This document shows positions 18,660 to 26,700 of a stretch of DNA of 64,000 bases, one piece after another. Positions within the stretch are counted from its first letter, which is position 1. Each line of letters opens with the position of its first letter. This DNA comes from Streptococcus vestibularis. Lineage in GTDB: Bacteria; Bacillota; Bacilli; Lactobacillales; Streptococcaceae. The notes under the pieces were generated by a model. That model was given only the letters and a program-made list of their open reading frames with translations, was not told the origin of the DNA and made no database searches. Location of the stretch: contig JAABLG010000003.1 in NCBI GenBank assembly GCA_010604095.1, positions 124,001-188,000 on the forward strand, in the 5' to 3' direction. The translations under genes and the position numbers were made by a program.

Positions 18660-18732
18660 AACTATCATCGGACCTATTGTGGTCGGTGTTATCCTTCGTC
18701 TAATCGACAAGTGGTTAAACAAGGATAGATAG
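18640..18732 (+). CDS. Fst-family type I toxin peptide, 30 residues
   Basis: Small hydrophobic peptide. It starts with two Met codons (MMDLLFKTII), continues with PIVVGVILRLI and ends with a charged tail (DKWLNKDR). This matches the Fst toxin of plasmid pAD1 (MKDLFSLVI, PIFVGLVLEMI, charged tail) in size, the P-I-x-V-G core and the layout of one membrane helix plus polar C-terminus. GGGAGGTG lies 9 bases before the first ATG. All other family elements surround it: an inhibitory 5' stem, direct repeats on both sides of a shared terminator, and a convergent antisense promoter. Fst peptides damage membranes and nucleoids when overproduced. Activity here is inferred. Confidence 0.85.
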   Translation: MMDLLFKTIIGPIVVGVILRLIDKWLNKDR

Positions 18733-18738
18733 TGCTAA

Positions 18739-18780
18739 AAAAGACCCCGAGCTTATGTGGAAGTTAGCTTGGGGTCTTTT
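18739..18780. terminator. Bidirectional terminator shared by toxin and antitoxin RNAs
   Basis: AAAAGACCCC-GAGCT paired with AGCTT-GGGGTCTTTT, with one G-T pair and A/T tracts on both sides. It ends both convergent transcripts and is the likely end of the tat-efe operon too. Confidence 0.85.
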
Positions 18781-18781
18781 C

Positions 18782-18809
18782 TTGCCTATGATATAGACTT
18801 ACTATTCAA
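18782..18809 (+). repeat. Direct repeat DRb of the Fst-type locus
   Basis: TTGCCTATGAT, six bases, TTACTATTCAA. Second copy of the DRa blocks, located in the antitoxin RNA region. Confidence 0.75.
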
Positions 18810-18818
18810 TACAAGAGT

Positions 18819-18847
18819 ATTATGTCATAAAAGCTTATAATTGTCAA
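18819..18847 (-). promoter_or_regulatory. Promoter of the antisense antitoxin RNA
   Basis: On the minus strand TTGACA (18842-18847), exactly 17 bases, CATAAT (18819-18824). This is a strong consensus promoter located only 31 bases downstream of the tatA stop. Confidence 0.8.
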
Positions 18848-18878
18848 GAAACTTGAAGATATTCACTAAGTAGAGATC

Positions 18879-19067
18879 CTAGTCTTTAGTCTTGTCTTCT
18901 TCGTCTTTTTTATCATCATCGGTCTTATTTACAGCCGCTTTAAATTCGGATAGCATTTTACCAATAGATTGACCAAGTTCTGGCAAGCGTTTAGGACCAA
19001 AGATGAGGAGGGCTCCTAGGACAATGATGATAAGTCCTGGGGCTCCGATATCACGTAGAATTCCCAT
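18879..19067 (-). CDS. tatA: Twin-arginine translocase subunit TatA
   Basis: TatA, 62 residues, single N-terminal membrane helix (GLIIIVLGALLIF) followed by the FGPKRLPELGQSIGK hinge and amphipathic helix, and an acidic/basic tail. TatA forms the pore-like assembly that moves folded proteins. GAAAGGA precedes the ATG and the gene follows tatC by 12 bases. Only tatA and tatC are present, the minimal Gram-positive system, and the one obvious cargo in the window is EfeB in the same operon. It is the last gene; no terminator is visible before the antitoxin RNA promoter. Confidence 0.95.
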   Translation of the reverse strand: MGILRDIGAPGLIIIVLGALLIFGPKRLPELGQSIGKMLSEFKAAVNKTDDDKKDEEDKTKD

Positions 19068-19079
19068 GAGATTTCCTTT

Positions 19080-19787
19080 CTATTTATCTTTATATTTTCT
19101 TTGTTTACGTTTATAAATGAGCTTACTAAGCGTTACGCTAACTTCATAAAGCAAGATTAAGGGTGCCGTCATGGCCAAGTCGCTAATAAAGTCAGCTGGT
19201 GTCAGAATGACCGCCAAAACTAAGAGAATAAAGTAAGCATAGCGTCTATAGTGTGTCAGAAAAACTGGTGTTATTATGCCGATAGATGTCAAAAAACTCA
19301 CAACTACGGGAAGTTCAAAGAGAACAGCCAAAGGCACTGTCGTATGCAGTAAAAAACTGAGGTAGTTTTGCGCTGTAATTTGTGTATTAAAGAGCCCTTC
19401 GCCTAGTTTTAAAAGCACTTCTAAGATAGCTGGACTCACAAAATAATAGCCAAAAGCCAAGCCCAATACAAAACAGACAAAAGTTGCAGGTATATAAGCA
19501 AAGATTGCACGAGCTTCATTGTCCCTCAAACCTGGTTTCACAAACTGCCAAATCTGGTAGGTCGTGAAAGGCAAAGTGACCGTAAAAGCCATGAGACTTG
19601 CTAGATTAATGTAAATCCAAAGAATATCGTTAGGTCCTAGAACTAACAAAGGCTTGTCAAATCCTCTTGTCAAATAAGCATAGAGCTCCCCGGCGAACAA
19701 CAAGGTGATACAAAAAACTAGGAAAAAGCAAATGACTACTGCAATGAAGCGTCTCCGAAATTCCACCAGATGCTCAACAATTGTCAT
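19080..19787 (-). CDS. tatC: Twin-arginine translocase subunit TatC
   Basis: TatC receptor of the Tat translocase, six predicted membrane helices, about 235 residues. The N-terminal HLVEFRRRF and the segment FVKPGLRDNEAR are family hallmarks involved in signal peptide recognition. I place the start at the ATG at 19787 (MTIVEHLVEF), because AAGGA lies 4 bases before it and this gives a 7-base gap from efeU. An in-frame ATG at 19808 would overlap efeU and lacks a ribosome site. It lies between the iron permease and tatA in one operon. Confidence 0.93.
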   Translation of the reverse strand: MTIVEHLVEFRRRFIAVVICFFLVFCITLLFAGELYAYLTRGFDKPLLVLGPNDILWIYINLASLMAFTVTLPFTTYQIWQFVKPGLRDNEARAIFAYIPATFVCFVLGLAFGYYFVSPAILEVLLKLGEGLFNTQITAQNYLSFLLHTTVPLAVLFELPVVVSFLTSIGIITPVFLTHYRRYAYFILLVLAVILTPADFISDLAMTAPLILLYEVSVTLSKLIYKRKQRKYKDK

Positions 19788-19794
19788 CTCATCC

Positions 19795-21480
19795 TTATTT
19801 CTTACCATGCTGTTTCACCGTCACAAAGGCAATAATAACAATAAAGATCAGTTGTGGAATCAAGACTTCCAAGCTTGGATAGATACCAGCCCAATCAATG
19901 GTTGGGAAACCACTAATCAAATGATTAGACATCATATTAGTCAACTGAAGGGCATGAATGCTGACACCGAGCATCTTAAAGGCCAGGGCATAAATCAACC
20001 AAGTTAAAATAAAGAAGATACGATGTGGTTTAATATAGTGACTCGCTTTAGTCATAGCTACAGCAATGATAACAAGAACTGCAATGGCTAAACCAATACC
20101 AATCAAGAAATTAGCTGTCGTGATACGTGGGATAATACCAACATAGAAAAGGATTGTCTCGGCACCTTCACGGAAAACAGCCAAGAAACTGAGGGCAAAC
20201 ATTGACACAAAACTTCCGGTAGCTGTCACCGCCCTCATCTGACGATCCATAAAGTCATTCCACTGTTTAACTGAAGACTTGCTGTGGAGCCATATTCCGA
20301 TAAGAATCATCATCGCAACTGCAAAGATACCAACGCCACCTTCAATAATTTCACGGTTAGCCCCAGAGGTCACAGCTGGAAAGACAACTTGCAAGATAAC
20401 AGCTATAACTGCGCTGGCAAGAACACCAGCAAGGGCTCCGCCATAAACCCATTTGAGTCCCTTACGCATCTTGGCTGCCTTAAGAGTTGTCACAAGGGCC
20501 ATAACGATGAGGAGGGCTTCTACTCCTTCACGCAAGAGAATCAACATGGCATCAAAGGCATTATAAGAAGCGCTAGTATCGATAGCAGATAAATCTGTAA
20601 TTAAGGCTTGGAGTTTATCTTGATAAGCCTTTTCTTTCCCCTTAACCATGATAACAGGCGTTTCACTCTCCACACGTGTATAGAGGCTAGGATTAGTTGT
20701 GCTTACATCTCCTTCAATGGTTGGCCAGATAGTGATGAACTTCTTCATCGTTGCCGCAGCTGTTTTATCATCACCTGCTTGGAATTGACCTAAAGCCTTT
20801 TTCAAGAGTTTAATACCATCATTAAGGGTTAAACTTGAGCTTGTACTATCAAGAGGAACTCCCTTGATGAAGTCATCAATTCCACCCTTGAGATCATCAT
20901 AAGATGACTGGATGCTGGTGAAATCAGTAGGCTCCGTCTCAATACTGCTTCGTAGAAGTGAAATAGCCGTCTCAATCTTACCGTAGTAAGCAGTACTATG
21001 GTCACGGACAACAGCTTCATTTCGTGTCCAAGCATTATTTAATTCACCGTAAGTTTTGCGGGTCGCGGCTAGGTCTTTAGCCGTAATGGCATCCTGTAAG
21101 TTCTTGAAATATGGCTCAAGGCGAGTATTTAGTTTTTCCTTCTCTGCGTCTAAGTCAACAGGATTTTGCTCTTTTTCAAATTTAAGAAGGGCTGACGAGA
21201 TAGTGGTTAAATCTTCTTCTGTTACATCGCCCTTAATATCAAGAGCCTTGCTGACTTCTTTACCAGCCTTGGAATCGTGATTTTCTTTAGTTTCGAAATC
21301 GGACTTAATCTCACCAACCAATTCCTTAGCTTTAGCTTGATCTTTATTTTGAACAGCTGTTGTTGCATCTGTGATTTTGATATAGAGATCACTATAGGAT
21401 TCAGCAGCTACTGGATAAGTCCAGAATAAGGCCAGTAGCCCCACCAAAACGAGGAGTTTATTCAAAGAGTGCTTGACCAA
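19795..21480 (-). CDS. efeU: FTR1-family iron permease EfeU
   Basis: Iron permease of the EfeUOB system. An N-terminal signal-like segment is followed by a long extracytoplasmic domain of about 280 residues, then seven or so membrane helices. The two iron-binding R-E-x-x-E motifs are REGVE at about residues 317-321 and REGAE at about 437-441. I place the start at a TTG at 21480, because AAAGGAGG lies five bases before it; upstream in-frame codons lack a ribosome site. With this start the gene overlaps the last 23 bases of efeB, indicating translational coupling. It should transport ferric iron delivered by EfeO and EfeB. Confidence 0.92.
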   Translation of the reverse strand: MVKHSLNKLLVLVGLLALFWTYPVAAESYSDLYIKITDATTAVQNKDQAKAKELVGEIKSDFETKENHDSKAGKEVSKALDIKGDVTEEDLTTISSALLKFEKEQNPVDLDAEKEKLNTRLEPYFKNLQDAITAKDLAATRKTYGELNNAWTRNEAVVRDHSTAYYGKIETAISLLRSSIETEPTDFTSIQSSYDDLKGGIDDFIKGVPLDSTSSSLTLNDGIKLLKKALGQFQAGDDKTAAATMKKFITIWPTIEGDVSTTNPSLYTRVESETPVIMVKGKEKAYQDKLQALITDLSAIDTSASYNAFDAMLILLREGVEALLIVMALVTTLKAAKMRKGLKWVYGGALAGVLASAVIAVILQVVFPAVTSGANREIIEGGVGIFAVAMMILIGIWLHSKSSVKQWNDFMDRQMRAVTATGSFVSMFALSFLAVFREGAETILFYVGIIPRITTANFLIGIGLAIAVLVIIAVAMTKASHYIKPHRIFFILTWLIYALAFKMLGVSIHALQLTNMMSNHLISGFPTIDWAGIYPSLEVLIPQLIFIVIIAFVTVKQHGKK

Positions 21481-22663
21481 GGTAGCCTCCTTTCTCCACG
21501 CCAGCAAAGCAAGCAAATAGCCCGCTACCGATATGGGTGATGTACTCGTTCATCTTGTCTACAGCACCAAGATTGGTCTGAATTTTAACAAAACTATTTG
21601 GATCTTTTTGAAAAGCGATAAAAATCAAGCCTGCATCAAATTGCCCTGTTCTCTCATCGATTCCATCCGAATAGGAATAAGACCGCCGTAAAATAGGGAG
21701 ATTTAGCTCTTTTGCCAAGCGAACATGTGAATCTACTGGTAGTTTAGATAAATCTACTTCATCAAATTCGTTGGTTTTCCCAAATGGAGCACCGGACTCC
21801 TTGTAGCGACCAAAAGTATTTTCCTGCTCCTGCAAATTGGTACGATCCCAAGTTTCTAGGTGCATCTGTACCAGACGAAGAGCCATATAAGAACCACCCT
21901 TCATCCAATCCTTACTGTCAGTCCAGACAACCTTGTCAAATTCCTTTTCTGTCGTAACATTAGCAGTTCCGTCCTTGAAACCAAAGAGATTTCGAGGCGT
22001 TTCCTTGCGGTCACCGATGGCTGCAAAACCGGACTTGCTCCACTTCATAGTGATGCTATTACGACCTTTGCGGATGAGATTTCGGACCGCATGAAAGGCT
22101 ACTTGCTCATCGTCGGCACAGGCCTGAATGACGATGTCACCACCAGTGTATTTGTCCTGCAACTGCTCCTTTGGAAAAGGAGGCAAATCACGAAAGAGCT
22201 TGGGACGTTTAGATTCCAAACCTAATTTCTTGAGAAAGCTAGCAGAGACACCAAACGTCAGGCTCAAGCGATAGGGGTTCAGTCCGACCGTTTCCCCTGT
22301 ATCTTTTGGTGGTAAGAACCCATTGGCACCATTTTTTTGAACCAACTGCCCTTCGACTAATTTACTACTATAATCGGTCCAGTCTTTAAAGAGCTGGATG
22401 ACTTCTTTTTTGTCCGTCGTGTGAAGATCTAATACCACCAAGTAGCAAGCCTTCTGCATGGCCGTCGTAATCCCAGCCTGGTGCTTACCATAAAAAGTGA
22501 TATCTTCATCACCATCATAAGCCTTATCACTTGAACTATCCTGATTAGCGAAAAAAGCAGATGCACCAGAAAGACCAAGTGCAAGACCAGCCCCTCCAAT
22601 ACCTGCTTTTTTAAGAAATTCACGACGGTCCATTTTTCGATTTAAAAATTTTTCGTCAGTCAT
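21458..22663 (-). CDS. efeB: Tat-exported DyP-type haem peroxidase EfeB
   Basis: Deferrochelatase/peroxidase component of EfeUOB, 401 residues. The N-terminus is a Tat signal: basic region, twin arginines in DRREFLKK (residues 12-19), then a Gly/Ala-rich hydrophobic stretch. The DyP signature GFKDG (about residue 230), with its catalytic Asp, is present, and a C-terminal haem-pocket region is visible (RRSYSYSDG). The family is proposed to oxidise ferrous iron or release iron from haem. As haem is loaded in the cytoplasm, export folded through TatAC in the same operon makes sense. It follows efeO by 5 bases. Confidence 0.95.
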   Translation of the reverse strand: MTDEKFLNRKMDRREFLKKAGIGGAGLALGLSGASAFFANQDSSSDKAYDGDEDITFYGKHQAGITTAMQKACYLVVLDLHTTDKKEVIQLFKDWTDYSSKLVEGQLVQKNGANGFLPPKDTGETVGLNPYRLSLTFGVSASFLKKLGLESKRPKLFRDLPPFPKEQLQDKYTGGDIVIQACADDEQVAFHAVRNLIRKGRNSITMKWSKSGFAAIGDRKETPRNLFGFKDGTANVTTEKEFDKVVWTDSKDWMKGGSYMALRLVQMHLETWDRTNLQEQENTFGRYKESGAPFGKTNEFDEVDLSKLPVDSHVRLAKELNLPILRRSYSYSDGIDERTGQFDAGLIFIAFQKDPNSFVKIQTNLGAVDKMNEYITHIGSGLFACFAGVEKGGYLGQALFE

Positions 22664-22668
22664 TTTTC

Positions 22669-23541
22669 TTATTTCCCATCTAGGATAACACCCATTTGTG
22701 ATAATGGTTCACCAAGTTTCGTTACAGCTTCAGCCAATTCCTTAGTATCAGTCTCACTCAAATCAGTATAAGACTTATAGTTTTTATCATCAATCATGTG
22801 TTTGTCCAAAAGTCCATTCACATTCTTGAACTCTGTTTCCAAAGTCTTCACAAGCTTAGCATCTTTCTTCTCAATCAATGGTTTGAAGAGTTCAAAGATT
22901 TTTTCAGCCCCTTGAATATTGGCACGGAAGTCGTAGAGATCAGTGTGTGAGAAGACTTCTTCTTCACCTGTAATCTTTTGAGTGGCTACTTCGTTAAGAA
23001 GGTCAACAGCACCTGTCAACATGATATCTGGAGTAACTTTAACAGTTGCAATTTTAGCCTTGAGTTCCTTGATATCCTTAACCAATTGATCTGCATAAGT
23101 CGCAGTCCCATCCGTCGTGTTGTCCTGCCACATGATGCGTTCAATACGGTGGAAACCTGACCAGCCGTCTTCTGATTTATTTTCATCCATGTAATCTACC
23201 AAACGGTAATCGATTTTCACATCAGACTCACCAAAGCTTTCTGCAATTGGTTCTGAACGTTCGTAAGCCATACGAACTAATGGGTATTGTTTCTTAGCTT
23301 CTTCAAGATTTCCTGACTTGAGGGTTTCACTGAATCCCTCAGTATCTTTCAAAAGCTGATCAATTTCGCCTTCTATGAAAGTCTTGTAATCACTTGTAGC
23401 CTGCTTCAATTGCTTTTGCTCACTGGCTGTGAGTTTTGAGCTAGTTGAGCTTGAATTACTTGAATTACCAGATTTGGCACAAGCTGTTAACAAAAGACCT
23501 GATGCTAAAAGAACAACACCAAGTTTATTTAATTTTTTCAT
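22669..23541 (-). CDS. efeO: Iron-binding lipoprotein EfeO/EfeM (imelysin-like)
   Basis: Extracellular iron-binding component, 290 residues. The signal ends in lipobox LLTAC (Cys about residue 21), so it is a lipoprotein. The rest is an imelysin/M75 helical domain with the HxxE metal motif HRIE (in GFHRIERIMW). It lacks the N-terminal cupredoxin domain of long EfeO proteins, so it is the short EfeM type. It is the first gene of the efeO-efeB-efeU-tatC-tatA operon, behind a consensus -35 and Fur/PerR-like boxes. The genes are spaced by 5 bases or overlap. Confidence 0.93.
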   Translation of the reverse strand: MKKLNKLGVVLLASGLLLTACAKSGNSSNSSSTSSKLTASEQKQLKQATSDYKTFIEGEIDQLLKDTEGFSETLKSGNLEEAKKQYPLVRMAYERSEPIAESFGESDVKIDYRLVDYMDENKSEDGWSGFHRIERIMWQDNTTDGTATYADQLVKDIKELKAKIATVKVTPDIMLTGAVDLLNEVATQKITGEEEVFSHTDLYDFRANIQGAEKIFELFKPLIEKKDAKLVKTLETEFKNVNGLLDKHMIDDKNYKSYTDLSETDTKELAEAVTKLGEPLSQMGVILDGK

Positions 23542-23658
23542 GAATGCCTCCTATTTTCAAGATAGTGTGCGACATCTGTCGATATATATGTGAATCGCCG
23601 CTTTCATGTTTATGAAAAACGAACGATGATAAGTCAATAATGATCTCTCGTATGTAAG

Positions 23659-23753
23659 AGAACATAATTCTAAACTAACAGAAGAAACCTGCACTGTCAA
23701 CGGTTTTAGCCTATTTAAGAACTATTCTAAAGAGCAGATAAGAATGATTCTAA
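23659..23753 (-). promoter_or_regulatory. efe-tat promoter with three Fur/PerR-like boxes
   Basis: Minus-strand promoter TTGACA (23695-23700), 17 bases, TAGTTT (23672-23677). Two 15-bp boxes of the 7-1-7 type lie upstream, TAAGAATGATTCTAA (23739-23753) and TAAGAACTATTCTAA (23716-23730). A weaker third one (23659-23673, ending ATTCTAA) overlaps the -10. Fur-family control by iron or peroxide is inferred from these boxes. The rest of 23542-23792 holds no gene that I can see. Confidence 0.65.
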
Positions 23754-23764
23754 ATAAAAGAAAA

Positions 23765-23790
23765 ACAACAGGAAATAACCTGTTGTCACT
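23765..23790 (-). terminator. Terminator of pulA
   Basis: Minus-strand stem ACAACAGG / CCTGTTGT followed by TTTTTC, directly after the pullulanase stop. Confidence 0.85.
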
Positions 23791-23792
23791 TA

Positions 23793-26700
23793 TTATTTCA
23801 TCCGTCGTTTTCTAAGGAATCCTAGGCTAAGAATGCTTAGAAGACCTGCTAAAAAGAGTCCACGATTTGTCTTTTCACCAGTGGATGGCAGTTGCTTATC
23901 AGTTTGACGACTAGCTTCAGTCTTAGCCTGACCATTGCCATGATTAACAAGTTCAGCATCTCCAACAAGGTACTCTTGACTTGAGGTTTTAACAGTTGTT
24001 TTTGTTAACTCAGTATCTCTATCAGCAAATGACCCGTTCCTTTCAGAAGGCTGATCTACTGCCGCAGTTGGCGTCTGAGCATTGGTCAAACGAATAATAG
24101 TCGCTGTTAGTGGATCCAAGGTCAAGATGTGATTGTTGATTGTCACACCTGATAACTCACTAATGCCGGATAGATTGACTTGACTGCCATCTGCCAAAAC
24201 CAGATAGGATAGGCCATTTGTAATCTTGCTCAAATTAAACTGACGAGCCTTGCTATCAGCATTGACATAGACAAGGTAACGGTCTCCATTGGAAGCAACA
24301 GTTTGGTATCCTAATACCAAATCTTCTTGAGCGACATTGTCCTGACCAAGAACTGTCAATAGCGTTAGACGTGCATCTACATCTGCTTTTGATTTAAAAT
24401 TGAAGGCATCTGTAGACTTACGTAAAGCGATTAATCCTTTGGTAAAGGCACGTGTTTTCGTATTTTCTGGGAATAACTTAGTATCAGTAGCCTTAGTCCA
24501 GTCAAAATGGTTAACCGCGTCACTAGAATCATAAGAATCATGGATAAAGTACGGATAATCAAATGGATTGCCCTTTTCATCCACTAAGAAATGGGACTTA
24601 TTCGGCACCTTGTCCTCAGACACAGGATAACGGTAGGCAGGATCACGGAACTGTTTGGTGCGGCCGTATTCCTGACCAGAGTGAATAAATGGTGTTACCT
24701 GAGCAGTCAAGACCATGAGGTTTCCTAGACGCAAGCGACGATGAATTTCAGCATTATTCTCAGTCTTGCTTGGATCCTTCTTGATTGATTGGGCGATGAT
24801 ATCAAAAAGGGTCAAATTATCGTGAGCAGCAATATATTGAATCACATCACCTGGAGAATCAGCCTCGAAGTTAGTTGGTTGTGCCTTGATATTGTCAAAA
24901 ACCTTATTAATATCACGTTTGCCACCTGTAATGAAAGCTGGTGTCCCCTCGTTTGGATAACCTGATTTGAGGGTGTTTCGAATATCATCTGAAAATACAG
25001 CTACGGTATCAGTATCTTTCATCCAAGACTGATCGGCAGGCTGAACAGGGCTATTTTCATCGCCAGTATAAGTCACCCAGCCCTCACCAAGCATAATAAG
25101 GTTTGGATTAAGGGCACGTGCAGCATGGTAAGCTTGCTCGATACTTTCAGCATCATGGTCACCCATCATATCAAAGCGGAAACCATCTACCTTGTATTCC
25201 TTCGTCAAATAAGCAATCGAATCAACCAAGACACGACGGCTCATATAGTGAGTTGTTCCAAGACGCCCTCCACCAAAACTCGAACGAGGAGTACCATCAG
25301 CATCCATAAAGTGATAATAATTTGGCTCAAGGTCTTCAAAAATAGCTGTCTTGGCTGTATGATTATAGACCACATCCAAGATAACGCCCATACCGTGGGC
25401 ATGAATAGCCGCAACTAAATTCTTGAATTCTTCGATCCGTTTACCTGGTTCACTTGGATTTTCAGAATACATACCCGTCAAAGAGAAATAATTTTGTGGA
25501 TCATAGCCCCAGTTGTAGTTACTATTACTTGAAGCGTAGGTATACAAACGCTTCCCATTTTGCATTTCATTAACAAAATAGTAGCTTAATACTGGCAAAA
25601 GCTGAATATGGGTAACACCGAGATCTTTAAGATAATCCAAACGCTCCGCAAAGGCTGCGAAGGTACCAAACTGGTGTTTCAATTCAGCAGAGATAGCCTT
25701 ATCAGAAGTGAAATCTCGGACATGAGCCTCATAAATGATGGCATCTTCTCGAGATTTAAAGTTAGGAATCTTAGCGTAATCAAGGTCTTTTGGTCCATAA
25801 TTAGCAGGATCTACAAAGGCAGCCTTGGCAATCTTATGGTCATGTCCCTTGCTGGCATCGTCACTATTCCAAGCAGCCAAAGACTTAGCATAAGGATCCA
25901 AAACGATTACTGACTGATCACCACGTTTAATGCGGTATTGATAGAAATAACCTGTTAAGTTTTCAAGACCAAGGTCAGTCGCAAGCAAGTCAGCTTGCCA
26001 AGTACCCCGAGGTCCTTTGCTTAGTTTATGTTCAGCAAGCACCTTGTCTTGATTATTCCTATCATAGACAATGATATCTACTCGATCAGCACTTGGTGAC
26101 CAAAGGGTCACATGTGCCTTACTACCATTCTCTTCTAGACGAGCACCCAATTCTCCATCGTAACTGTAGAGCGCATCCTTCAATTGCCAACTCTCAGACG
26201 TTTTAAAACTATCATTGCCCAAAGTGACCTTGTAAGGCAGATTTTCCGCAGTAAAATCACCTGTTAATGTAGCTTTTTTGAGTTTAGCATCCAAGTCAAG
26301 CTGTTTAAGAGTGACGCTATTACCATCCTTATCTGTCACCTTGAGGTCTTTGAGAATATCTTCAGATGAAACCTCTTCTAGATTGGTGAAGCTAAGTTCG
26401 ATTTGGCTTGGACTAAGCTGCTGAGCTCCAGTCAAACGCACATCCTTAACAAAATAAGGGTTAGTGTAGACTGTCGTATCAGTATCTCGTACGAAAAGCT
26501 GACGAGTTTTTTTCAAGTCACTAAATTTATAATCATTTGGTTGAATTTTCACATCATCTCCTGTTTTGCTCTCATCTAAGAGTAAAAATCCGATAGATTT
26601 AGCAGCCTCGGTTAGCGGAATGTCTAAATAGGCACCATACTTACCATTTGGTTGGAAATTGACACCATCAGGCCAATTACTTGGAGCGTCCTTAACATCA

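Larger units (their letters stand above)
18735..18812 (-). ncRNA. Antisense RNA II-like antitoxin of the Fst-type locus
   Basis: Predicted minus-strand RNA of about 75 bases. Its promoter is at 18819-18847, it begins by copying DRb (18782-18809) and ends in the shared terminator 18739-18780. It can pair with the toxin mRNA at the terminator stem and through DRa/DRb, which would block translation at the toxin start. Size and layout match RNA II of par(pAD1). The ends are estimates. Confidence 0.75.
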
